Of a stretch of 64,000 nt of DNA, positions 1 to 8,418 are shown in pieces. The notes under the pieces are model-generated. The model searched no databases, was not told the DNA's origin, and saw only the letters and a list, made by a program, of their open reading frames with translations. Origin of the DNA: Oscillospiraceae bacterium. Lineage in GTDB: Bacteria > Bacillota > Clostridia > Oscillospirales > Ruminococcaceae. The translations under genes and the position numbers were made by a program. Each line of letters begins with the position of its first letter. The stretch's first letter is position 1. Where the stretch lies: assembly GCA_900768245.1 (NCBI GenBank), contig CAAGCE010000241.1, positions 24,404-88,403 of the forward strand. Reading direction: 5' to 3'.

Positions 1-22
1 TGTCATAGGTGTGCCTTCTTTC

Positions 23-706
23 TTATTCATATTTAAGCGGGTCGGTTGTGCCGTTTGCTTTAAATGCAGCGATCCTGTCAATGCAGGTTCCGCATACACC
101 GCATGGTTTATCGTGTCCTTCATAGCAGCTCCATGTGAGCTCATACGGAACTTTAAGTGCAAGACCTGTTTTGACAACTCCTGCTTTGCTCATACCGACA
201 AAAGGAGCTTCGACCTTTACCTGACGTCCGCTTCCTTCGTATATTGCAGTGTTCATAGCATTTGTGAAAACCTCCGAGCAGTCGGGGTAAGCGTTTCCTG
301 CCGCATCATCAGCGTGTGCTCCGTAAAGGATAATATCACAATGCTTTGAGATAGCAATGCTTGCCGCAGATGCAAGGAAAAGTCCGTTTCTGAATGGCAC
401 ATAAGTGGAAACAGGTGTACCGTCTGTTTTTTTCAGCTGTTCAGCGTAGCTTTCGTGAGGTACTTCCGCATCGGAGTGGCTTAAAAGTGAGCAGTCCGAA
501 TATTGGAACATTGCCGAAAGGTCAAGCTTTATCATTTCAACTCCGTAATAAGCTGCGATTTTGTCTGCCGCTTCAATTTCCTTTGTGTGCTTCTGACCGT
601 ATGAAACGGAAAGTGCAACTACATTATCCTTGCCGTATCTGTCGATAGCCAAAGCAAGGCAGGTAGTGCTGTCAACGCCGCCGCTGAATAAAACAAGTGC
701 TCTCAT
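23..706 (-). CDS. queC: 7-cyano-7-deazaguanine synthase QueC
   Basis: Converts 7-carboxy-7-deazaguanine to preQ0 using ATP and ammonia, the last preQ0 step of queuosine synthesis. The ATP-pyrophosphatase loop SGGVDS lies at residues 8-13, and four cysteines near 194, 202, 205 and 208 form the zinc site expected of the family. The open frame extends further upstream, but the ATG at 706 has a well placed AAAGGA and begins with the usual MRALVLFSGG, giving 227 aa. It is the last visible gene of queD-queE-folE-queC, 145 bases after folE. An AAGAAGG followed by ATG at positions 6-4 hints at a further operon gene running out of the window. Confidence 0.96.
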   Translation of the reverse strand: MRALVLFSGGVDSTTCLALAIDRYGKDNVVALSVSYGQKHTKEIEAADKIAAYYGVEMIKLDLSAMFQYSDCSLLSHSDAEVPHESYAEQLKKTDGTPVSTYVPFRNGLFLASAASIAISKHCDIILYGAHADDAAGNAYPDCSEVFTNAMNTAIYEGSGRQVKVEAPFVGMSKAGVVKTGLALKVPYELTWSCYEGHDKPCGVCGTCIDRIAAFKANGTTDPLKYE

Positions 707-851
707 AAATAATATCCTTTCTCTTAACCTGTTTTCACAAGCATATGCACACATCTTTTTGGCAAATTTTGACGCAACCTGCGGATCTTTGCCTTGTCTG
801 CAACAAAATTATGCTCGAAAACCCGCACACATTTCTTATGAAGACAGGTTC

Positions 852-1442
852 TTATTTCATTAGTAAAAATAATTTATTCTGTAATGCCGCATCAGTTCCG
901 AAACGTCCTCTCAGAGTCGTTGAAACAGTCTTTGCAGACGGTTTCTTTATACCTCTTGCAGTCATACAGCTGTGGCTTGCTTCAATAAAAACCGCAACGT
1001 CATCAGAGCCTGTTGCGATCTGCATTATCTCGGCAATGTCAGAACCGATACGCTCCTGAAGCTGCAAACGCTTGGCAGCCATATCAGCTATTCGTGCGAT
1101 CTTTGAAAGCCCGAGAACCTTGCCGCACGGAATATAAGCAACCGATACTTTCATATCATACATTAATGCCATATGATGCTCACAGTACGAAAATACTTCA
1201 ATGTCCTTTACAAGAACGATGTCATTTTCCTTGTTTTCGGAAAATCCGTCCTCAAATGACTTGTTGAACATTTGGGCAATTTCCTCATTTGAATACTTCA
1301 TTCCTTCAAAAACTTCACCGTACATTTTAGCAACACGTTCAGGTGTTTCTTTAAGTCCCTCTCTGTCAGGGTCATCACCGAGAGCGATAAGAATACCTCT
1401 GATATGTTCTTTTATTGCTTCGTAATCAAATTCCTTTTTCAC
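852..1442 (-). CDS. folE: GTP cyclohydrolase I FolE
   Basis: Converts GTP to 7,8-dihydroneopterin triphosphate, the substrate of QueD and of folate synthesis. The 196-residue protein shows the zinc and catalytic residues of type I enzymes: C87 in SYCEHH, the following histidines, and C159 in SHSCMTARG. It sits between queE and queC with 12 bases to queE, so its job here is most likely to feed the queuosine branch, although the product could also supply folate. Start ATG with a GGAGATC-type ribosome binding site. Confidence 0.96.
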   Translation of the reverse strand: MKKEFDYEAIKEHIRGILIALGDDPDREGLKETPERVAKMYGEVFEGMKYSNEEIAQMFNKSFEDGFSENKENDIVLVKDIEVFSYCEHHMALMYDMKVSVAYIPCGKVLGLSKIARIADMAAKRLQLQERIGSDIAEIMQIATGSDDVAVFIEASHSCMTARGIKKPSAKTVSTTLRGRFGTDAALQNKLFLLMK

Positions 1443-1454
1443 TTTACGATCTCC

Positions 1455-2123
1455 TTATACCCCACGTTTGTCAGGATCCCATATAAACTTGTGCAGCTGA
1501 AGCTGCATATTGATGCCGTTCATTTTATTTCTTATCATAAAATCAACGATTTCCGACGGTTCGATCCTGCCGAAAACAGGGCTGAAATAAACGGGGCATT
1601 TTTCCGCAAGCTTATATTTCTCAATTATCTCCTTGGCTTTTTTTAAGTCATCTTCCGAGGATACAACAAATTTAACAGTATCACGTCCGTCAATAATATC
1701 ATAATTTTCGGTAAGCATAAATTTTTCCATACCGCTGCCTGCTGTTTTATAGTCGAGTGTAAATGACGGTCTGTTGGGAATATCCGCAAGATCGGCAATG
1801 CTTACACTTCCGTTGGTCTCAATTTCAATATGTAAATTTTCATCGGATGCAAGTTCCGCAAGAAGCAGCTTTATTTCAGGCTGTATAAGAGGCTCACCGC
1901 CTGTCAAGGTCACATTCTTTACATCGGTGCTTGAAATGTAGGAATGAATGTCCTTTTCCGTCATAAGCTCATAGGGAGCACTTTTTTGATTTGCCCACGT
2001 TGTATCACAGTATGAGCAGTTCAGATTACAGCCCTGAAAGCGTACAAAGACTGCCAATTGACCTGCAAGTCTGCCTTCGCCGTTAATGCTTATAAATTTT
2101 TCTGCAACTTTATATTCTGCCAT
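1455..2123 (-). CDS. queE: 7-carboxy-7-deazaguanine synthase QueE
   Basis: Radical SAM enzyme that contracts 6-carboxytetrahydropterin to 7-carboxy-7-deazaguanine. The cluster cysteines are C32, C36 and C39 in GCNLNCSYC, the CxxxCxxC pattern, followed by the TLTGGEPL SAM-binding stretch. The frame is open to 2159, but ATG at 2123 has an AAGAGG ribosome binding site and gives the usual N-terminus (MAEYKVAEKFISINGEG), 222 aa. Third enzyme of the operon by pathway order, second by position, 16 bases after queD. Confidence 0.95.
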   Translation of the reverse strand: MAEYKVAEKFISINGEGRLAGQLAVFVRFQGCNLNCSYCDTTWANQKSAPYELMTEKDIHSYISSTDVKNVTLTGGEPLIQPEIKLLLAELASDENLHIEIETNGSVSIADLADIPNRPSFTLDYKTAGSGMEKFMLTENYDIIDGRDTVKFVVSSEDDLKKAKEIIEKYKLAEKCPVYFSPVFGRIEPSEIVDFMIRNKMNGINMQLQLHKFIWDPDKRGV

Positions 2124-2139
2124 ATTAAATAACCTCTTA

Positions 2140-2559
2140 TTATTCTGAGTAAGCTGCACAGTTGTTCGGTGTTTCGTAAACAGTCATCAGCTTTACATCG
2201 TATCCCTTGCTTTTCATAATGTCATAAAAGTATTTTGAGAAATTTTCTGCTGTCGGACGGAAATCAACTTCAATAAGATCAAAGTTTTCCGATTTGAGTG
2301 CGGCAACGGTTTCAGGCTTAAGAGTGTTTTTTTCATAAATGAAAGCGTGGTCAAAGCTGTCTGCAAGCTTTTTAAGGTCTGATTTCAGGTCACCGAAATC
2401 AACTATCATACCTCTGCATTGACCGTCGGAAATAAGCTTTTCACTCATTACCTCAATTTCAAGCTTCCATCTGTGACCGTGGAGATTTGAGCATTTTCCG
2501 TTATATCCCGAAAGAAAATGAGCACTGTCAAATGCAGCTTCTGTTTTTAAAATATACAA
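2140..2559 (-). CDS. queD: 6-carboxytetrahydropterin synthase QueD
   Basis: Converts dihydroneopterin triphosphate to 6-carboxy-5,6,7,8-tetrahydropterin. Zinc-ligand histidines H14, H27 and H29 (DSAHFL, NLHGHRW) and the likely catalytic C23 are visible in a 139-residue protein of normal family length. The start is TTG at 2559: there is no in-frame ATG near, and AGGGGG lies 9 bases upstream. First gene of the preQ1 operon, directly behind the riboswitch-controlled terminator. Confidence 0.95.
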   Translation of the reverse strand: MYILKTEAAFDSAHFLSGYNGKCSNLHGHRWKLEIEVMSEKLISDGQCRGMIVDFGDLKSDLKKLADSFDHAFIYEKNTLKPETVAALKSENFDLIEVDFRPTAENFSKYFYDIMKSKGYDVKLMTVYETPNNCAAYSE

Positions 2560-2573
2560 ATGAATATTCCCCC

Positions 2574-2610
2574 TAAAAAATAAAAGCGGGCATGGCTGAC
2601 ACCATACCCG
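2574..2610 (-). terminator. Attenuator terminator in the queD leader
   Basis: Read on the minus strand, CGGGTATGG pairs with CCATGCCCG (nine pairs, one a wobble) over a six-base loop, followed by CTTTTATTTTTT. It ends just before the queD ribosome binding site, so it can only act as a conditional terminator. Its 5' arm and loop (2598-2605) can instead pair with 2635-2642, which abuts the aptamer. Confidence 0.88.
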
Positions 2611-2640
2611 AATTTCTTTGAAAAATCAAGTTAAATGATG

Positions 2641-2682
2641 TCCTGGTTTTGTTTATAGACAGGATGGCACAAACGAACTGTC
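2641..2682 (-). promoter_or_regulatory. preQ1-I-like riboswitch aptamer
   Basis: On the minus strand a GACAG/CTGTC stem encloses a 15-base loop that begins TTCG and contains GCC. An A-rich tail, TATAAACAAAACCAGG, follows. This is the H-type pseudoknot layout of preQ1-I aptamers, and the tail closely resembles what I recall of the Thermoanaerobacter example. Its place, between a sigma-70 type promoter and a terminator ahead of queD-queE-folE-queC, fits preQ1 feedback. Class assignment rests on pattern recognition, not a covariance search. Confidence 0.78.
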
Positions 2683-2702
2683 TTTATTGCATTAATATTA
2701 TC

Positions 2703-2731
2703 AGTATAAAATATTTTTTTGCGTATGTCAA
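2703..2731 (-). promoter_or_regulatory. Promoter of the queD operon
   Basis: TTGACA (2731-2726) and TATACT (2708-2703) on the minus strand are separated by 17 bases. Transcription would begin near 2697, just upstream of the aptamer stem. Confidence 0.8.
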
Positions 2732-2810
2732 CAGTTTAAACAACATTTTTGCATTGCATATAAATAACTTTCTGAAAAATTAATTAATTTTGAATTAATA
2801 CATCAATATA

Positions 2811-2839
2811 TTGCAATTCTTTATAAATTGTAGTATACT
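2811..2839 (+). promoter_or_regulatory. Promoter of the SGNH-like gene
   Basis: TTGCAA (2811-2816) and TATACT (2834-2839) with a 17-base spacer, about 80 bases before the start codon. The rest of 2740-2918 is AT-rich and shows nothing else. Confidence 0.6.
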
Positions 2840-2918
2840 GTATGTAAAGTATTTGTAAACATTGTATATAACATTTTTTTCTTGTTATATTACATTTTGA
2901 CATATATGGAGGAAAAGT

Positions 2919-3686
2919 ATGCAGGTCCATCAGGAAAAGAAAAAAGCAAAATTCAGAGTGTCATTTATATTCTTATTTATAATTGCCAGCTTTGCTGCCT
3001 GCTTTGCATTTTATATGAAAGGCGATTTTGACGCATCTCAGGCTGTTCAGGCAGGTATGAGCACTGATAATTCCATTTTATCGCTGCTTGATTTCGGTAA
3101 AAATCAGACTGCTATTGTAAATCCCGTGCAGCAGAGTGAAAAGGCAGACGCAAGCTATTTGAAGGATATTGTATTTATTTCCAATACACAAATGAGCGGT
3201 ATGGCAGATTACGGTATGATACAGCGCAGCAAAATGTATCTTAATGATAATTTGTCAATAAGCAATTTAAATTATGACGAGCTTGCACTTGATGAATTTA
3301 CTGCCGAAAGCAAGGATATTTACCTAATGCTGGGAATGAACGACCTTGATACAGAGGATACGGAAAGCTTATTTAAAGAGCTTGGAAAGTTCATTGATAA
3401 AGTAAATGCCGATGGCAGCAAAACGGTTTATCTTGTTTCGCTTCTTCCCGTGACAGGGAAATATGAAACCGAAAATATCACAAATGCAAAAATCGATGCA
3501 TTCAATTCGGAATTGCTAAAGTATGCAAATGAAAAAAATGTATACTATCTTGATATTAACACTATGTTTGTGGGCAACGACGGAAAAATGCCTGAGAGCA
3601 AGGCTGAAAATGACGGCTACCGACTGAAAAAAACATCATATGAGGAGATAGGGGAATATATCCTGACTCATATTGCCGCTGTCTGA
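2919..3686 (+). CDS. Membrane-anchored SGNH-hydrolase-like protein lacking catalytic residues
   Basis: A 255-residue protein with a basic N-terminus and one membrane segment at about residues 12-32, so the rest is probably outside the cell. The fold resembles SGNH/GDSL hydrolases: a strand DIVFI at 83-87, a GMND block at 139-142, and a C-terminal DGYRL at 232-236. The catalytic serine block that should read GDS is S88-N89-T90, and the usual DGxHL histidine is R235. If the assignment is right it is a pseudo-enzyme, perhaps a binding or scaffold protein. ATG start with GGAGG. Confidence 0.6.
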   Translation: MQVHQEKKKAKFRVSFIFLFIIASFAACFAFYMKGDFDASQAVQAGMSTDNSILSLLDFGKNQTAIVNPVQQSEKADASYLKDIVFISNTQMSGMADYGMIQRSKMYLNDNLSISNLNYDELALDEFTAESKDIYLMLGMNDLDTEDTESLFKELGKFIDKVNADGSKTVYLVSLLPVTGKYETENITNAKIDAFNSELLKYANEKNVYYLDINTMFVGNDGKMPESKAENDGYRLKKTSYEEIGEYILTHIAAV

Positions 3687-3701
3687 TAAGGGGTTGAAAA
3701 T

Positions 3702-4058
3702 ATGCTTGTTGAGTGTATGGTTATCGTTGGCATAATATGCGCAGTTATTATAATGTCATACGTGAACGGCAAAAAAGATGCCGCAATTGAAATGCTGCCG
3801 CTTATATATGTGCCGTGTATGTATGTTATCGCAAATTATATTTCGATCCCGCTTGAACATATTCTGCCGATGAACAGGTTTGCGGTCTTTACGGGACTTG
3901 TTATAGTTTCGGCTGTGATAGCAGCATTGTTTATAGGCTTTTTTGCCAATAGGTTCAAAAGGAAATCGACAAAAGCTGTTTACAGTATAATGAGCATAAC
4001 TTTTGTTTTTGTGCTTACGGGTATTCTTGTTTATAATTTATTTGATTTGTTTTATTGA
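3702..4058 (+). CDS. Small membrane protein of unknown function
   Basis: A 118-residue hydrophobic protein with about four predicted membrane segments and a basic loop (FKRKSTK) before the last. It follows the SGNH-like gene by 15 bases with its own AAGGGG, so the two are probably cotranscribed and may act together in the envelope. I do not recognise a family. Confidence 0.7.
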   Translation: MLVECMVIVGIICAVIIMSYVNGKKDAAIEMLPLIYVPCMYVIANYISIPLEHILPMNRFAVFTGLVIVSAVIAALFIGFFANRFKRKSTKAVYSIMSITFVFVLTGILVYNLFDLFY

Positions 4059-4102
4059 TTTTAATTCTGATGCAATATTAAGAAAAAATTTTTATTCAGC
4101 AC

Positions 4103-4131
4103 TTTACATAATGATTAAAATGTAGTAAAAT
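4103..4131 (+). promoter_or_regulatory. Promoter of the pyrH-frr-uppS cluster
   Basis: TTTACA (4103-4108) and TAAAAT (4126-4131), 17 bases apart, 40 bases before pyrH. Confidence 0.55.
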
Positions 4132-4170
4132 AAAAAATACATATGATTGCTGAAATAAAGGAGTATTGTT

Positions 4171-4890
4171 ATGGCTGATGAACCAAAGTATAAAAGAGTT
4201 CTGCTTAAATTGAGCGGTGAGGCTCTTGCGGGAGAGAAAAAAATAGGGCTTGATTATTCAACTATTACACCGATTTGCGAGAGCATAAAAAAATGTGCCG
4301 ATGCAGGTGTTCAGATAGGTATCGTTGTGGGCGGCGGCAATTTCTGGCGTGGACGTTCAAGCGGTGCTATGGACAGAACAAGAGCCGATCATATAGGTAT
4401 GCTTGCAACAACAATGAATGCACTTGCTGTTGCTGATGTTCTGGAATCACTTGGAGTAGATGTCCGTGTTCAGACAGCTATTGCTATGCATCAGGTCGCT
4501 GAACCTTACATCAGAAATAAGGCTGTACGTCATCTTGAAAAGGGAAGAGTAGTTATATTCGGCTGCGGTACAGGCAACCCATTCTTCTCAACAGATACCG
4601 CTTCAACTCTTCGTGCCGCTGAAATTGAGGCTGATATTGTCCTTAAGGCAACAATGGTTGACGGTGTATATGACAAAGATCCGAATAAGTATGATGATGC
4701 AGTTAAATTCGATGAACTCAGCTTTAATGATATTCTTGTAAAAAATCTTGCGGTTATGGACAGCACAGCTGCTTCAATGTGCAAGGACAATAACATTCCG
4801 ATAATCGTATTTGATCTCAGCAGACCTGAGAATATCTATGATGCCTGCATGGGCAAAAAGGTCGGAACTATCGTTATTGACAGAAAGTAA
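4171..4890 (+). CDS. pyrH: UMP kinase PyrH
   Basis: Phosphorylates UMP to UDP in pyrimidine nucleotide synthesis. The 239-residue amino-acid-kinase fold protein has KLSGEAL at 13-19, the glycine-rich [12 protein letters not shown], and the [14 protein letters not shown] stretch typical of the bacterial hexameric enzyme. Head of the pyrH-frr-uppS-cdsA-dxr-rseP-ispG order that is common in bacteria. Confidence 0.97.
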   Translation: MADEPKYKRVLLKLSGEALAGEKKIGLDYSTITPICESIKKCADAGVQIGIVVGGGNFWRGRSSGAMDRTRADHIGMLATTMNALAVADVLESLGVDVRVQTAIAMHQVAEPYIRNKAVRHLEKGRVVIFGCGTGNPFFSTDTASTLRAAEIEADIVLKATMVDGVYDKDPNKYDDAVKFDELSFNDILVKNLAVMDSTAASMCKDNNIPIIVFDLSRPENIYDACMGKKVGTIVIDRK

Positions 4891-4973
4891 TTATTTTTCG
4901 GAGTGCTTGCGGCAGAAGCATTGCCGACATAAATTTAAAATAACATTTTTTATGCCGGGAAAAGGAGTATATT

Positions 4974-5528
4974 ATGAACGAACAGGTTAAAACAGCACAG
5001 GAAAAAATGGAGAAATGCTTAGGCAGCCTTGAACACGAACTTACAACAGTAAGAGCAGGAAGAGCTAACCCCGGTGTACTTGATAAGGTACTCGTTGATT
5101 ATTACGGAACACCTACACCTGTTCAGCAGATGGCTGCTGTTTCAGTTGTTGAAGCAAGAAATCTCGTTATTCAGCCTTGGGATATTTCACAGCTCAAAGC
5201 TATTGAAAAGGCTATCCAGACTTCCGACATTGGCATCACACCTACAAATGACGGTAAAGTTTTAAGACTTGCTTTCCCTCAGCCAACTGAGGAACGCCGT
5301 AAGGAACTTGTTAAGCAGGTTCGCAAGTATGGTGAAGAAGCTAAGGTCACTATCAGAAACATCAGACGTGATGCACTTGAAAAGTTCAAATCAATGAAAA
5401 AGAACAGCGAGCTTACAGAAGATGATATGAAGAATCTTGAAAAGGATGTTCAGAAGCTTACAGATAAGTTCTGTGATGATATTGATGCTACAATTTCCGA
5501 TAAAGAAAAGGAAATTATGGCTATATAA
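4974..5528 (+). CDS. frr: Ribosome recycling factor
   Basis: Splits post-termination ribosomes together with EF-G. At 184 residues it has the family's full length, with the conserved TVRAGRANPGVLD near the N-terminus and the C-terminal helix rich in lysine and glutamate that belongs to the three-helix domain. AAAAGGAG precedes the ATG. It follows pyrH by 83 bases and directly abuts uppS. Confidence 0.97.
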   Translation: MNEQVKTAQEKMEKCLGSLEHELTTVRAGRANPGVLDKVLVDYYGTPTPVQQMAAVSVVEARNLVIQPWDISQLKAIEKAIQTSDIGITPTNDGKVLRLAFPQPTEERRKELVKQVRKYGEEAKVTIRNIRRDALEKFKSMKKNSELTEDDMKNLEKDVQKLTDKFCDDIDATISDKEKEIMAI

Positions 5529-6248
5529 ATGAGTATGCTTGGTTTGGACAAAAGCAAACTGCCCGTTCATATAGGATTCATTATGGACGGCAACGGCAGA
5601 TGGGCGCAAAAGCGTGGTCTGCCCCGTACCTTTGGGCATAGAGAAGGTGCTCAGGCGTTCCGAAAAATTGCAAGGTACTGCAAAAAGATAGGAATAAAGT
5701 ACATTACGTTTTACGCTTTCTCAACGGAAAACTGGTCACGTCCCAAAGAAGAAGTCGATGCAATTATGGCACTGTTCAGCCAGTATCTTGAAGAGGCTGA
5801 TAACTTTGCCGAGGATAAAACAAGACTTATATTCCTTGGAGATAAAGCTCCGTTCAGTCCCAAGATGAGAGAGCGTATGATCGAGCTTGAAACGGCTTCG
5901 GAAAATTTTGATGAAATGACACTTGCCCTCGCAATTAATTACGGCGGACGTGATGATATTGTTCATTCTGTAAAGAGAATTGCTGAGCTTGTCGAGAGCG
6001 GAGATATTAGATCGTCCGATATTGATGAAAGTCTGGTAGGAAGTTTGCTTTACACAGGAACAATGCCGGATGCGGACCTTATAATACGACCAAGCGGAGA
6101 AAAGCGTTTGTCAAATTTTCTTATATGGCAGTCGGCTTATGCGGAATTTTACTTTACCGATGTTCTGTGGCCTGATTTTACACCTGCTGAGCTTGATAAG
6201 GCTTTGAAGGATTTTGCACAGAGAAACAGACGGTTCGGCGGAGTATAA
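5529..6248 (+). CDS. uppS: Isoprenyl transferase (undecaprenyl diphosphate synthase)
   Basis: Cis-prenyltransferase that builds the C55 lipid carrier for cell-wall synthesis. The catalytic aspartate and pyrophosphate-binding loop MDGNGRWA are at residues 19-26. The frame continues through FYAFSTENW and ends with the RPSGEKRLSNFLIWQSAYAE region normal for the family. The ATG begins on the base after the frr stop, which suggests translational coupling. Confidence 0.96.
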   Translation: MSMLGLDKSKLPVHIGFIMDGNGRWAQKRGLPRTFGHREGAQAFRKIARYCKKIGIKYITFYAFSTENWSRPKEEVDAIMALFSQYLEEADNFAEDKTRLIFLGDKAPFSPKMRERMIELETASENFDEMTLALAINYGGRDDIVHSVKRIAELVESGDIRSSDIDESLVGSLLYTGTMPDADLIIRPSGEKRLSNFLIWQSAYAEFYFTDVLWPDFTPAELDKALKDFAQRNRRFGGV

Positions 6249-6309
6249 TTCTTTGAAATGGAAGAATACTAAATAAAAATTCCTCATTATATGGGAGAAA
6301 AAATACTGT

Positions 6310-7140
6310 ATGCTTACACGAATTATTACAGCGATAGTTGGTATATCGATCGGAATAGGTGTATTGTTTCTTGCGGATACAATTGTTTTTGACATTGTAA
6401 TTGCCGTATTGGCTGTTCTGATAGTATACGAGCTTCTTTCCAATTGTAAATGTCTTGAATTTAAGGTGCATAGTGCCGTGTGCTTTGCTTTTGCCGCTGC
6501 ATTACCGTTTCTTATACAGTACTTTACGATGGATATAGTCTATATATTTGCAACATTGTGTATTTTCATAATGATGGCTGCATTTATAGCATCGCATAAA
6601 AAAATGGAATTTGATAAGGTCTGCTTTATGCTTACAACAACTCTTCTTTCATCAATGGCAATGTGCTGTATGATAAAGATGAAGAATATGAGTGATATTC
6701 ATGGCGTATGCTATGTTGTAATATGCTTGGCATCTGCATGGCTCAGTGATGGTGCTGCTTATTTTGTCGGAACATTTTTCGGCAAGCATAAGCTTTGCCC
6801 TGAGATCTCACCTAAGAAAACAGTCGAGGGTGCTGTTGGCGGAGTTGTAGGCGGAACAGTGATTCTTCTGATATATATTTTCGTTTATCAGAAAGTACAG
6901 GCATCAAGAGGATATGATTTCAGCGTGAATTATCTTGTGGCAGTAATTATTGGTTTGTTCAGCGGATTGCTCAGCATTGTTGGTGACCTTACTGCTTCAT
7001 TGATAAAAAGGCAGCATAATATAAAGGATTTCGGCAAGATCATGCCGGGACACGGCGGTGTGCTTGATAGATTTGACAGTGTGCTGTTTGTTGCTCCGTT
7101 CCTTGCGCTGCTTCTTAATTATGTAAATTTGTTTAATTGA
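6310..7140 (+). CDS. cdsA: Phosphatidate cytidylyltransferase CdsA
   Basis: Makes CDP-diacylglycerol from phosphatidate and CTP in the membrane. The 276-residue polytopic protein carries SDGAAYFVG, SPKKTVEG and the C-terminal signature around GDLTASLIKRQHNIKDFG and PGHGGVLDRFDS. Fourth gene of the conserved cluster. Confidence 0.95.
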   Translation: MLTRIITAIVGISIGIGVLFLADTIVFDIVIAVLAVLIVYELLSNCKCLEFKVHSAVCFAFAAALPFLIQYFTMDIVYIFATLCIFIMMAAFIASHKKMEFDKVCFMLTTTLLSSMAMCCMIKMKNMSDIHGVCYVVICLASAWLSDGAAYFVGTFFGKHKLCPEISPKKTVEGAVGGVVGGTVILLIYIFVYQKVQASRGYDFSVNYLVAVIIGLFSGLLSIVGDLTASLIKRQHNIKDFGKIMPGHGGVLDRFDSVLFVAPFLALLLNYVNLFN

Positions 7141-7151
7141 TATTTATTCGG

Positions 7152-7187
7152 GGCGTGCATAAAAGCGATCTTTTGTGTGCGCCCTCA
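7152..7187 (+). other. Stem-loop between cdsA and dxr
   Basis: GGGCG-TGCA-TAAAAG pairs with CTTTTGTGTGCGCCC across a CGAT loop, with a few wobble or mismatched pairs. No T-run follows, so it is not a standard terminator. It may slow transcription or stabilise the processed mRNA. Confidence 0.5.
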
Positions 7188-7237
7188 AAGTTTGGATAGA
7201 TAATTGTAATGAGCAATACCTTTACACAATAGCGGAT

Positions 7238-7274
7238 AGGAGGATATGTTCTTTTATACAGAACATTTCATATT
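7238..7274 (+). promoter_or_regulatory. Shine-Dalgarno plus looped-out hairpin before dxr
   Basis: AGGAGG at 7238-7243 is 31 bases from the dxr ATG, far too distant to act normally. Two bases after it, ATGTTC (7246-7251) and GAACAT (7261-7266) form a perfect stem, followed by eight bases and the ATG. If the stem folds, the effective spacing is about ten. The same bases also encode a 10-codon frame whose TGA overlaps the dxr ATG, but its ATG is only two bases from the AGGAGG. Confidence 0.6.
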
Positions 7275-8414
7275 ATGAAGACAATTTCACTTATAGGTTC
7301 AACAGGTTCTATCGGTACACAGACATTAGAGGTCTGCAAAAAGCATAATATAAGAGTAAAGGCTTTGGCTGCCAAAAGAAATGTCACATTGCTTGCCGAA
7401 CAGGCACATAAATTCAATGTGGAATATGTATGTGTATTTGATGAGGAAAAATACGATGAACTGAAAAGATTTATGAGTGATACCGATGCGGAAGTGCTTT
7501 GCGGAATGGACGGACTATGTAAAGCTGCACAGCTTGACGGTATAGATCTGTTCGTTAATTCTGTTGTTGGTATGGTCGGGCTGCTCCCTACATTAAAAGC
7601 TATTGAGGCGGGCATTGATGTTGCCCTTGCAAATAAGGAAACGCTTGTTGCGGGCGGTGAGCTTGTAATGAGATCTGCTGCCGAAAAAAAGGTTAAGATA
7701 TATCCTATTGACAGCGAACATTCAGCGATCTTTCAATGCCTGCAGGGAAACGACCCGAAACAGCTTCATAAAATTATTCTTACTGCATCAGGCGGACCGT
7801 TCTTTGGAAAAACTAAAGATGAACTGAAAAATGTCACAGTTGAACAGGCTTTGAATCACCCCAATTGGAGCATGGGCAGCAAAATAACAATTGATTCCGC
7901 AACACTTATGAATAAGGGACTTGAATTTATAGAGGCAAAGTGGCTTTTTGATGTTAAGCCTGAAAATATTGAAATTGTCGTGAACCGTGAAAGCGTACTT
8001 CATTCGGCGGTAGAGTTTGACGATTATTCTGTTATAGGTCAGCTTGGAACGCCTGATATGAAGATACCTATCCAGTATGCAATTTTGTATCCGCAGCGTG
8101 TTGAATGTGATGTAAAGCCATTATCCTTAACAGATTACGGAACATTGTCATTCTATAAGCCTGATTATGATACCTTTGAGTGTCTTGCGTCATGTATTAA
8201 GGCAATAAAAAAGGGTGGAGCGTATCCGTGCATTGCCAACAGTGTAAATGAAGAAGCGGTTGCACTTTTCTTGAACAGAAAGATACCGTTCCTGAAAATC
8301 GGTGAGCTTGTAAGTGAAGCTGTTGAAAAGTTTGAGCCTATGAGTGTTAATTCCTATGAAGATATTGTAAAGGCTGATAAGGCTGCAAGAGAATTTGTTC
8401 TTGGGAGAGTATAG
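7275..8414 (+). CDS. dxr: 1-deoxy-D-xylulose-5-phosphate reductoisomerase
   Basis: Second step of the non-mevalonate (MEP) isoprenoid pathway, reducing DXP to MEP with NADPH. GSTGSIG at 8-14 is the NADPH loop. The metal and substrate residues are in DSEHSAIFQ, the TASGGPF loop, and NHPNWSMG. 379 residues is the expected length. It supplies the same precursor pool that uppS uses, and ispG of the same pathway lies two genes downstream. Confidence 0.97.
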   Translation: MKTISLIGSTGSIGTQTLEVCKKHNIRVKALAAKRNVTLLAEQAHKFNVEYVCVFDEEKYDELKRFMSDTDAEVLCGMDGLCKAAQLDGIDLFVNSVVGMVGLLPTLKAIEAGIDVALANKETLVAGGELVMRSAAEKKVKIYPIDSEHSAIFQCLQGNDPKQLHKIILTASGGPFFGKTKDELKNVTVEQALNHPNWSMGSKITIDSATLMNKGLEFIEAKWLFDVKPENIEIVVNRESVLHSAVEFDDYSVIGQLGTPDMKIPIQYAILYPQRVECDVKPLSLTDYGTLSFYKPDYDTFECLASCIKAIKKGGAYPCIANSVNEEAVALFLNRKIPFLKIGELVSEAVEKFEPMSVNSYEDIVKADKAAREFVLGRV

Positions 8415-8418
8415 TTGA

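Noticed and set aside
1..22. Start of another gene of the preQ1 operon
   Set aside because: AAGAAGG and an ATG are visible on the minus strand, but only two codons are in the window.
7246..7276. Ten-codon leader peptide before dxr as the main explanation
   Set aside because: Its ATG is only two bases from AGGAGG, too close for efficient initiation; the looped-out hairpin explains the spacing better, though coupling is not excluded.
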